This document shows positions 42,128-48,346 of a stretch of DNA of 48,346 bases, piece by piece. The notes beneath the pieces were generated by a model, which saw nothing but the letters and a program-made list of their open reading frames with translations, was not told where the DNA came from and did no database searches. The stretch comes from Actinomadura harenae. GTDB lineage: Bacteria > Actinomycetota > Actinomycetes > Streptosporangiales > Streptosporangiaceae. Positions within the stretch are counted from its first letter, which is position 1; the number at the start of each line of letters is the position of its first letter. The stretch lies in contig NZ_RFFG01000062.1 of NCBI RefSeq assembly GCF_003696215.1, positions 1 to 48,346 on the forward strand, read 5' to 3'. The position numbers were made by a program, and so were the translations under genes.

Positions 42128-42574
42128 ATGGAGGACATCATGCGTCCCGGGGACGCCTTCGACCCGGCCTGCCCGACCCGGACGGTGCTCGACCGGATCG
42201 GCGACAAGTGGTCGGTGCTGATCGTCCTGAGCCTGCTGGACGGACCGCTGCGGTTCACCCGCCTGCGCGACCGGATCGGCGGCGTCACCCCCAAGGTCCT
42301 TACCCACACGCTGCGCGGAATGGAACATGACGGCCTTCTCGCCCGCCGGGTGTTCGCCGAGGTCCCGCCCCGGGTCGAGTACGAGCTGACCCCGCTCGGG
42401 CACTCCCTGCGGGGACCGATCCAGGCCGTGACCGACTGGGCCGAGGCCAACGTCCGGCGGGTGATGGCGGCCCGCGACGCGCATGACGTCCCCGATGCCG
42501 GGAACGAGGGGGGCGTGGCGGACGGAACGGGCGGTCACGACCTTCGGCGCGCCGTCCGCGAAAACGATCACTAA
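42128..42574 (+). CDS. HxlR-family regulator
   Basis: The 148-residue product has the HxlR winged helix: CPTRTVLDRIGDKWSVLIVLSLLDGPLRFTRLRDRIGGVTPKVLTHTLRGMEHDGLLARRV. Cys14 lies at the conserved position before TRTVLD; in HxlR/YodB proteins this cysteine can sense electrophiles or oxidants. The C-terminal 30 residues are Gly/Asp-rich and not conserved. It is divergent from the reductase gene. An ATG four codons downstream (42140) is an alternative start, but the first is in a better position relative to CCTTGGGAAACC. Confidence 0.88.
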   Translation: MEDIMRPGDAFDPACPTRTVLDRIGDKWSVLIVLSLLDGPLRFTRLRDRIGGVTPKVLTHTLRGMEHDGLLARRVFAEVPPRVEYELTPLGHSLRGPIQAVTDWAEANVRRVMAARDAHDVPDAGNEGGVADGTGGHDLRRAVRENDH

Positions 42575-42631
42575 CGGGATAGGGTCCCGCCGTACCTGGC
42601 AAGACGGGACGGACGGGGCGGGGATGCGCGC

Positions 42632-43348
42632 ATGATGGGGCACACGCACGCGCTGAGCGGGGCACTGGTATGGCTGGCGGCCGTCCCCCTGCTCGGGCGG
42701 ACGGACCTGATGCACCAGTACGCGTTCCATCTCGACACCAAGCAGCTCGCCGCCGGGACGGTCGTGTCCGCGGGGGCGGCGCTGCTGCCGGACATCGACC
42801 ACCACAACGGGCGCATCGCCAACACGCTCGGCCCGCCGTCGCAGCACTTCTGCAAGTGGGTCGGGAAGATCTCCGGCGGGCACCGGCACGGAACCCACTC
42901 GATCCTGTTCGCGGTCGCGATGGGCTGGGGCGTCGACTGGCTCGCGACCCACCAGCGCTACGCGTGGTGGGCGGTGCTGTTCATCATCGTGGGCTTCGGG
43001 CTGCGGGGCATCGGCCTGGACTTCGAGGGCAAGGAGCCGCAGTCCGCGCTGGCCGACTGCGCGCTGGCCGCCATCGCCGTCTGGTGGATGCACGACCTGG
43101 ACATGAGCTTCGTCGGGTGGGCGATCACGGTCGGGTGCCTCGCGCACATCATCGGCGACTGCCTGACACCCCAGGGGTGTCCGGTGCTGTGGCCGATACC
43201 GTGGCGGCTCGCGATCCCGGTCGTCCCGAGGACGAACGGCAAGGTCGAGCACATGGTGATCGTCCCGCTGCTGATCCTGGGGACGGTGATCCTGGCCGTC
43301 CGGTCGGCGCTCGGGACGACGGCGACACACTGGCTCGACAAGGGTTAG
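42632..43348 (+). CDS. YdjM/DUF457-type metal-dependent membrane hydrolase
   Basis: The 238-residue product starts MMGHTHALSGALVW and contains the histidine-rich motifs of the YdjM (LexA-binding, DUF457) family: LLPDIDHHNGRIA, HRHGTHS, and HIIGDCLTPQGCPVLWP. About five membrane helices are predicted. The conserved His/Asp suggest a metal site, with hydrolase activity unproven. The gene is followed by a G-rich repeat array and converges with the AfsQ-like operon. The ATG at 42632 has GGGGCGGGG about 10 nt upstream; ATG 42635 is in the same frame. Confidence 0.85.
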   Translation: MMGHTHALSGALVWLAAVPLLGRTDLMHQYAFHLDTKQLAAGTVVSAGAALLPDIDHHNGRIANTLGPPSQHFCKWVGKISGGHRHGTHSILFAVAMGWGVDWLATHQRYAWWAVLFIIVGFGLRGIGLDFEGKEPQSALADCALAAIAVWWMHDLDMSFVGWAITVGCLAHIIGDCLTPQGCPVLWPIPWRLAIPVVPRTNGKVEHMVIVPLLILGTVILAVRSALGTTATHWLDKG

Positions 43349-43367
43349 CGGGCCATGGTGACGGGGC

Positions 43368-43440
43368 CGGTGCGGGTCAGGGCGGGGTCGGTGCGGGTCA
43401 GGGCGGGGTCAGTGCGGGGTCAGTGCGGGTCGGTGCGGGG
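43368..43440. repeat. G-rich tandem repeat with G-quadruplex pattern
   Basis: Two identical 21-bp units (43368-43388 and 43389-43409) are followed by three 10-11-bp variants of CAGTGCGGGGT. Runs of GGG/GGGG on the plus strand are separated by loops of 3, 1 and 7 nt, a canonical quadruplex pattern. It lies between the stops of the YdjM-like and AfsQ3-like genes, where a terminator would be expected. Confidence 0.8.
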
Positions 43441-43452
43441 GGCAGCGCGGGG

Positions 43453-44037
43453 TCAGTTCGCGGTCAGGTCGGCGAACTCGGCGCACGTGTAGCGGATCGC
43501 CATCCGCCTGAACAGGTTGTCCAGCATCTTCGACTCCTCGGGGCCGCCGCCCTTCCCGCGGACGGCCACGGAGATGGGGTAGTCGAGCCTGACCTGCTTG
43601 ACGTTGGGCGCGGCGTTGGCGGTGCAGACCACCTCGCCGAGGAGCAGCCGCGGCCAGTCGACGTTCGCCCGGTTGACGCGGACGGTCAGCAGGCCGCCGG
43701 GGTCGAGGTCGGTGGCCTCGGCCGTCAGCACGACGCCGTCCGGCAGGAGCGACCGGTAGCCCTGCCGCGTCTCGGTGACCGACGGCTTGACGGTGAGCTG
43801 CTGGAGGCCGAGGTACGGCTCGTTCAGCAGGCCCGGACGCGGCACCCGCTCCAGCTTGCCGTTCCTGACCAGGTAGACCGCGACCTGGTTGGGCTGCGCC
43901 GTCAGGCGCGGCAGGTCGCCCGCCCCGACGGGGCCCGTCGCGCGGACGCCGCATCCGGTCGGCGCGAGCACGGCGGCCAACCCCGCCAGCGCCGCCAGCG
44001 CGGCCCGGACGGGCGGGGTGCCGGTGATCGGTCTCAC
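43453..44037 (-). CDS. Exported GerMN-like lipoprotein, AfsQ3-like
   Basis: The 194-residue product has a signal region (about 1-29) ending at PTGCGV, an acceptable though not ideal lipobox. It is followed by a GerMN-type domain: NQVAVYLVRNGKLERVPRP, LQQLTVKPSVTETRQGYRSLLPDGV, VDWPRLLLGEVVCTA. GTG 44037 overlaps the kinase stop (GTGA). By position (regulator, kinase, lipoprotein) it matches AfsQ3 of the Streptomyces afsQ operon, where the lipoprotein is thought to modulate the sensor outside the membrane. Sequence identity to AfsQ3 was not tested. Confidence 0.75.
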   Translation of the reverse strand: MRPITGTPPVRAALAALAGLAAVLAPTGCGVRATGPVGAGDLPRLTAQPNQVAVYLVRNGKLERVPRPGLLNEPYLGLQQLTVKPSVTETRQGYRSLLPDGVVLTAEATDLDPGGLLTVRVNRANVDWPRLLLGEVVCTANAAPNVKQVRLDYPISVAVRGKGGGPEESKMLDNLFRRMAIRYTCAEFADLTAN

Positions 44038-45578
44038 TTCTCGTCCTCCTCGTCCGCCGAGGGCAGCCACAGGGTGAAGACGGCGCCGCCGTCCGGAGCG
44101 TTGGCGACCGCGAGCGAGCCGCCGTGCAGGCGGGCGTTCTCCAGGGCGATCGACAGGCCGAGGCCGCTGCCGTCGCTGCGGGACCGGGCGGCCTCCGCCT
44201 TGACGAACCGGTTGAAGATGAGGGGCAGCAGGTCCTGGGGGATGCCGGGCCCGGTGTCGGCGACGGTCAGCTCCACACCGTCCCGCTCGGGGACGAACGT
44301 GACGCGGACCGGCGTCCCGCCGTGCCGCAGCGCGTTGCCGACGAGGTTCGCGACGATGACGTCCAGCCGCCGGGGGTCGAGCCGGACGACCAGGTCCGGC
44401 GGGCCGTCGACGGCGGCCTCGTCGGTCCAGCCGCGCGCGTCGAGGGTCGCGGCGACGGCGTCGGCGACCACCACGTCGTCCAGGACGAGCGCCGCGGCCC
44501 CGGCGTCGAACCGGCTGATCTCGATGAGGTGCCCGACGAGCGCGCCCAGCCGCCGGGTCTCGACCGCGACCAGCCGGGCGGCCTCGCCGCCGTCCTCGGC
44601 GAGCACCTCGGCCATCGCGACCATCGAGGTCAGCGGGGTGCGCAGCTCGTGCGAGACGTCCGCGACGAACCGGCGGGACGCGGCGTCCTTGGCGCGCAGC
44701 TCGCCGACCATCCGCTCCAGCTGGTCGGCCGTCCGGTTGAAGGTGCGGGCGAGGTCGGTCAGCTCGTCCCGGCCGCGCTCGCCGACGCGGGCGGACAGGT
44801 CGCCGTCCCCGAGGGCGCGCGCGGCCCGTCCGAGGACGCGGACCGGGCGCAGGACGCCGCGCGTCGCGGCCAGGGCCATCACGAGCGCCATCAGCACCGC
44901 GAGCCCGTCGGCGATCAGGAGCGCGCGGGTGAGCGAGGCGAGCTCCTGCTCCTCGTGCCGGAGGCTGACCGCCACGATCACGAGCGGGCGCGGGTCCAGC
45001 CAGGTGGCGCCGTCGGGCGGGCCCGGCCACATCCCGATCAGAAGGTAGGCGTGGCCGTGCGACCGCACCCGCTGGAAGACCGTGATCCGCACCGCCTGCT
45101 CGAGGAAGTCCTGGCTGACCGGGACGCCGAGCGCCCGCCCGGCGAGTCCCCGGAGGTTCCTCGCGGGCGAGACCCCCGCCACCGGGTCGGGGACGTCGGT
45201 CACCCACGCCTGCCGGTCCCCGTTGTTCAGCGCCACCCGGAGCTGCTGCCGGACGATCTCGCCGACCCCCGGCGGGGCCGTGGCCGGGACGTACCGGGCG
45301 ACGGTCTGGCGGGCGTCGCTGATCTCGGTGTCCTGGACGCGCTGCAGCACGGCGCGGCGGACGAGCACGTAGGAGATCCCGGACGCCAGCAGCGCGGCGA
45401 GCAGCGCCACGGCGACGAACGCGGCGGTGAGCCGGGTGCGCAGGCCCATCGGGCGGAGCCGTGGCGCGGACGGCAGGACGTACCGCGCCACCGGGCGGAG
45501 GGGCCGCATCCGGACGGGCCACGGGCGGACCGGCCACGGGCGGGCCAGCCACGAACGGAGCCGGGCGCCGCCGCTCAC
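44034..45578 (-). CDS. Sensor histidine kinase, AfsQ2-like
   Basis: The 514-residue product has a basic N-terminus with a repeated RPWPVR, a first membrane helix (about 52-72), an extracellular sensor domain (about 75-215) and a second helix (about 218-240). A HAMP domain follows (ATRGVLRPVRVLGRAARALGDGDLS), then HisKA with DVSHELRTPLTSM (His310), and a HATPase with NLVGNALRHGG, DTGPGIP and GSGLGLSIA. The GTG start overlaps the regulator stop. Its partner regulator is upstream and a lipoprotein downstream, all coupled by GTGA overlaps. Confidence 0.92.
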   Translation of the reverse strand: MSGGARLRSWLARPWPVRPWPVRMRPLRPVARYVLPSAPRLRPMGLRTRLTAAFVAVALLAALLASGISYVLVRRAVLQRVQDTEISDARQTVARYVPATAPPGVGEIVRQQLRVALNNGDRQAWVTDVPDPVAGVSPARNLRGLAGRALGVPVSQDFLEQAVRITVFQRVRSHGHAYLLIGMWPGPPDGATWLDPRPLVIVAVSLRHEEQELASLTRALLIADGLAVLMALVMALAATRGVLRPVRVLGRAARALGDGDLSARVGERGRDELTDLARTFNRTADQLERMVGELRAKDAASRRFVADVSHELRTPLTSMVAMAEVLAEDGGEAARLVAVETRRLGALVGHLIEISRFDAGAAALVLDDVVVADAVAATLDARGWTDEAAVDGPPDLVVRLDPRRLDVIVANLVGNALRHGGTPVRVTFVPERDGVELTVADTGPGIPQDLLPLIFNRFVKAEAARSRSDGSGLGLSIALENARLHGGSLAVANAPDGGAVFTLWLPSADEEDEK

Positions 45579-46249
45579 GGGGCGGTGAAGCGGTAGCCGA
45601 AGCCGCGGACGGTCTGGATGAGGCGCGGATCGGCGGGCTCGTCCTCGATCTTGGCGCGGACGCGCTGGACGCAGGCGTCGACGAGCCGGGAGTCGCCCGG
45701 GTAGGTGTGCTCCCAGACGGCGGCGAGCAGGTGCTGGCGGGTCATCGCCTGACCCGGGCGGCGGGTCAGCTCCAGCAGCAGCCGCAGCTCGGTCGGGGTG
45801 AGCCGGACGTCGCGCCCGGCCTTGGTGACCTTGAGCGCGGAGCGGTCGACGACGAGGTCGCCGTAGGCGGACCGGTCGGTGTGGGACTGCTCGGCGCGCC
45901 GCAGGACGGCGCGGATCCGGGCGTCCAGGACGCGCGGCTCGACCGGCTTGATGACGTAGTCGTCCGCGCCCGCCTCGAGGCCGAGGACGACGTCCAGGTC
46001 GTCGCCGCGCGCGGTGAGCAGGATGACCGGGAGGGTGTCGTCGCGGCGGACGCGGCGGCAGACCTCGATGCCGTCGATGCCGGGGAGCATGACGTCCAGG
46101 ACGGCGATCTCGGGCCGACGGGCGCGCAGCGCGTCGAGGCCGTCCTCGCCGGTCGCGCGGGCGGTGACCCGGTGCCCGAGGCGGGTGAGGGCCAGCTCGA
46201 GGGCGGCGCGGGCGGACGGGTCGTCTTCCACGAAGAGGATGCTCGCCAC
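45575..46249 (-). CDS. OmpR-family response regulator, AfsQ1-like
   Basis: The 224-residue product has a receiver domain with Asp9/Asp10, phospho-acceptor Asp52 (VLDVMLPGID) and Lys101 (DDYVIKPVEP). The OmpR winged helix includes LTPTELRLLLELTRRPGQAMTRQHLL and SRLVDACVQRVRAKIED. The recalled sequence of Streptomyces AfsQ1 is very similar in the linker and helix region. AfsQ1 responds to glutamate in Streptomyces and competes with GlnR at nitrogen genes, which suits this neighbourhood. GTG 46249 is chosen because GATAAT lies exactly 6 nt upstream on the minus strand; ORF extension to 46294 adds a non-conserved leader. Confidence 0.88.
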   Translation of the reverse strand: MASILFVEDDPSARAALELALTRLGHRVTARATGEDGLDALRARRPEIAVLDVMLPGIDGIEVCRRVRRDDTLPVILLTARGDDLDVVLGLEAGADDYVIKPVEPRVLDARIRAVLRRAEQSHTDRSAYGDLVVDRSALKVTKAGRDVRLTPTELRLLLELTRRPGQAMTRQHLLAAVWEHTYPGDSRLVDACVQRVRAKIEDEPADPRLIQTVRGFGYRFTAP

Positions 46250-46255
46250 CCGACC

Positions 46256-46261
46256 ATTATC
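46256..46261 (-). promoter_or_regulatory. -10 element of the AfsQ-like operon (leaderless)
   Basis: GATAAT on the minus strand lies 6 nt before the GTG of the response regulator. It is the strongest -10-like hexamer in the window. Confidence 0.5.
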
Positions 46262-46350
46262 CGGGTATGGCGATCTTTGTCCTCCCTGTGTCACGAAATC
46301 CGGACATCGTGCGAACGTGATCGCGACGGACCGCCGGGACGGTGGAACTC

Positions 46351-48090
46351 ATGTCCCAGGTCATCGCTCCGCCGGTTCCGTCCGCACCGCCCGCCGCGCG
46401 CCGCCGCGACCCGGTGCCGTGGCTGCTGCTGCTCGGCACGGTCGCGCAGGTCGCGCTGCGGCTGTGGCTGGCCCGCGCCCGCACCGCCCCGGTCGCGGAC
46501 CCGGACGACACCAGCTATCTCGCGGGTGCCCGCTGGCTGGCCGGCGGGCCCGGCGCGGACCTCACCGGTCACACCTTCTACCAGGCCGGATACCCGCTGC
46601 TGATCAGCCCGCTGCACTGGTTCACCGACGACCCCGCGACCGTCTACACCGGCGTGATGGCCATCAACGCGCTCGTCGGGGCCGCGCTGTTCCCGATGGG
46701 GGTCGCGGCGCTGCGCCGGCTCGGGCTCGGGCGGCGCGCGGCGCTTCCCCTGGCGTTCGCCGCCGCGCTGCTGCCCGCGTCGACGTTCTTCGGGATGTTC
46801 GCGCTCACGGACGCGATCCTGCCCACGCTGGTGCTCGGCTGGCTGCTGCTGCTCGACCGGTTCGTCCGGACGGGCCGGGCCGTGGACGGCACGCTGGCGA
46901 GCCTGGTCGCCGCGTACGCGTGCTTCACGCACTCGCGCGGCGAGGTGGTGCTCGCCGTCCACGTGCTCGCGCTGCTCGCGACGCGGCGGCGCGAGATGTC
47001 GGCGGGGCTGGTCATGGCGGCGGGCGGCTACCTGGCGGCGTCCGCGGTCAACGACGCGCTGCGGCGTTCGCTCTACCCGGGCGGCGCCCGCGACATGGCC
47101 GGGCTGCTCCAGGAGCGGCTGACCAGCGTGTCCGGGCAGGCGTGGTCGCTGTCGGGGATGGCGGGCCAGGTCTGGTACCTGGTCGTCGGGACGTGGGGCC
47201 TGGCGGGGATCGGGCTCGTCGCGACGTTCGCCGCGCTCGGCCGCCGGGAGACGCGGCTGATGGCCGGGGTGCTGCTGACGACGACGTTCGGCATCGCGTA
47301 CGCGTCGGAGGCGGCGCTGGCCGACGAGCACCGCGTCGGGAACTTCGCCTACGGCCGGTACCTGGCGCTGCTGGCGCTCGTGTACGTCCTCATCGCGGTC
47401 GCGGTGCTGTTCCGGGCTACGGCGCGGAACGTGCTGCGGGCGTCCCTGGCCGGGATCCTCATCGCCGCCGGGACGGGCGCGACCGTGCTCCTGTACGCGG
47501 GGACGCGGCTGCGCACGCACCAGTTCATCGGGTTCGACTTCCCCGAGACGAACTTCCTCACCCAGGACCGGACGCAGTTCCGGCTCGTCCTCGCGACGGT
47601 CGTCGCGACCGGGCTGCTCACGGTGCTGGTCGCGGCCGGGTTGCTCGCGGGTCGCCGGTCCGGCGGCGTGTGGGCGGTCGCGCTCGTCCTCCTCGTGGTG
47701 AACGCGACGGCGATGGTGGACATCATGGGCGACGGGAAGCGCGTGGCGCCGACGCCGCCGCTGCCCGCCGCGTCCGAGCGCGGGGGCGTCGTCGTCGACC
47801 GGTCGCTGCACTGGGTGGCGCGGATCAAGCTGACCGACCCGGTGTGGTGGACGCGGATCGGCTGGATCGACGCGGCCCACCGGGCTCCGGCGCGGGGCGT
47901 CTGCACGGTCGTCGTCCCGGCCGCGACGGACGGGACGCCGCCCACGGGGACCTGGCCCGGTCACCCGGCGGGTTGGCTGACCCGCACGGGCGGCGCAGGC
48001 GTGGCCGCGTGGGTCGCCTGGTACGACCCCCACTGCGGAGCCGCCACGGCCGCCACAGGGCCCGCGGCGGGCCGTCCCGGAGGCCACTGA
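46351..48090 (+). CDS. Polytopic membrane protein, GT-C glycosyltransferase-like
   Basis: The 579-residue product has about eleven to thirteen membrane helices. The first extracytoplasmic loop has DPDDTSYLAGARWLAGG, an acidic motif as in the GT39/GT83 (PMT, ArnT-like) GT-C enzymes, and later TDAILPTLVLGW and THSRGEV match conserved loops. The C-terminal domain is soluble and outside. It could transfer a sugar from a polyprenyl phosphate; donor and acceptor unknown. ATG 46351 has GGTGGA 5 nt upstream; GTG 46342 is also possible. It is divergent from the AfsQ-like operon with about 100 nt between. Confidence 0.7.
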   Translation: MSQVIAPPVPSAPPAARRRDPVPWLLLLGTVAQVALRLWLARARTAPVADPDDTSYLAGARWLAGGPGADLTGHTFYQAGYPLLISPLHWFTDDPATVYTGVMAINALVGAALFPMGVAALRRLGLGRRAALPLAFAAALLPASTFFGMFALTDAILPTLVLGWLLLLDRFVRTGRAVDGTLASLVAAYACFTHSRGEVVLAVHVLALLATRRREMSAGLVMAAGGYLAASAVNDALRRSLYPGGARDMAGLLQERLTSVSGQAWSLSGMAGQVWYLVVGTWGLAGIGLVATFAALGRRETRLMAGVLLTTTFGIAYASEAALADEHRVGNFAYGRYLALLALVYVLIAVAVLFRATARNVLRASLAGILIAAGTGATVLLYAGTRLRTHQFIGFDFPETNFLTQDRTQFRLVLATVVATGLLTVLVAAGLLAGRRSGGVWAVALVLLVVNATAMVDIMGDGKRVAPTPPLPAASERGGVVVDRSLHWVARIKLTDPVWWTRIGWIDAAHRAPARGVCTVVVPAATDGTPPTGTWPGHPAGWLTRTGGAGVAAWVAWYDPHCGAATAATGPAAGRPGGH

Positions 48091-48163
48091 GGCCCGGCGG
48101 CAGGGTGTCCCGGGGGCGGCCGAGGCCCGCGGCAGGGCGTCCCGGGGCGGCCGAGGCCCGCGG
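48089..48163. repeat. Approximate 31-33-bp tandem repeat
   Basis: Two units (48089-48121 and 48122-48152) share GAGGCCCG...GGCAGGG...CCCGGGG, and a partial third begins at 48153. It follows the stop of the membrane-protein gene. Confidence 0.75.
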
Positions 48164-48171
48164 AGACGGCT

Positions 48172-48205
48172 CGGGCCCGCCCCGGAACCTCCCGGAGCGG
48201 GCCCG
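48172..48205 (+). terminator. Hairpin terminator after the GT-C-like gene
   Basis: CGGGCCCGC (48172-48180) pairs with GCGGGCCCG (48197-48205), extended by inner CCGG pairs. It is followed by a short pyrimidine-rich stretch. Confidence 0.55.
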
Positions 48206-48230
48206 CACCCGTTCTTCGGCTAGTGGCTCG

Positions 48231-48346
48231 TTACGCAACCTTGCTGGGGTAACTGGTCCATGATCGGATCGGGGAGCTGGCGGCGAAGTTGGTTTTCGGG
48301 TGGGTGTTGTGGTTGTGCCAGCGGATGTAGGCGGCGATGGCGCGGT
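48231..48346 (-). CDS. IS630-type transposase, C-terminal fragment
   Basis: The frame is open to the window edge and ends at TAA (48231-48233), giving 37 residues: RAIAAYIRWHNHNTHPKTNF and then ASSPIRSWTSYPSKVA. This resembles the C-terminus of IS630-type DDE transposases (an AxYIRWHN-type helix and PKTNF). The 5' part lies outside the window, so completeness cannot be judged. A TA dinucleotide at 48221-48222, just beyond the stop, would suit the TA target of IS630 and may mark the element edge. Confidence 0.65.
   Translation of the reverse strand, partial: RAIAAYIRWHNHNTHPKTNFAASSPIRSWTSYPSKVA

Overview
This is a 48.3 kb piece of a high-GC actinobacterial chromosome. Almost every codon ends in G or C, and the gene content is typical of a filamentous actinomycete: GlnR-type nitrogen control, glnE and glnA2, an F420:NADP reductase, a SpoIIE phosphatase/HATPase fusion, an AfsQ-type two-component system and a class I terpene cyclase. 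An Actinomadura-like Streptosporangiales member is my best guess, by impression and not by alignment. No tRNA, rRNA, CRISPR array, prophage or integron is visible. One transposase fragment sits at the extreme right edge.

Region 1 (1-7900) is lipoate and central metabolism: the 3' end of sucB (E2 of 2-oxoglutarate dehydrogenase), a PadR/DUF2812 operon, a TIGR01777 epimerase, an S51 peptidase, lipB, a DUF1877 gene, lipA and a DUF4191 gene. LipB and LipA make the lipoyl cofactor that SucB carries.

Region 2 (7900-24350) is nitrogen metabolism: an RDD membrane protein, glnA with an upstream four-half-site GlnR box, an OsmC protein, a secreted S33 peptidase, two tandem PAP2 membrane proteins, glnE (adenylylates GlnA), a secreted FG-GAP protein, glnA2 (no adenylylation tyrosine), and a polar amino-acid ABC operon with two binding proteins. 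glnA, glnE and glnA2 together give assimilation, its covalent control and a paralogue of altered substrate. An AfsQ1/Q2/Q3-like operon lies at 43.4-46.2 kb, and a GTnAC-n6-GTnAC repeat of the kind described for AfsQ1/MtrA/GlnR regulators lies at the glnA2 promoter.

Region 3 (24480-34280) is accessory: an orphan terpene cyclase, a divergent ArsR/MFS pair, nadE behind a perfect palindrome, a SpoIIE-type regulator, and a DHA2 exporter with its TetR regulator.

Region 4 (34600-48346) holds panB, two small uncharacterised proteins, a TrkA-type K+ channel, the F420:NADPH oxidoreductase, map, a helix-hairpin-helix membrane protein, a divergent HxlR/NmrA pair, a YdjM-like membrane protein, the AfsQ-like operon, a GT-C-like membrane protein, and the IS630-type transposase end.

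Two themes recur. First, many genes have a TAnnnT-like hexamer 6-8 nt before the start codon and no Shine-Dalgarno sequence, which suggests leaderless transcripts. Second, several genes carry short tandem repeats in multiples of 3 bp (9, 15, 18 or 21 bp), including inside GlnE and an ABC permease.
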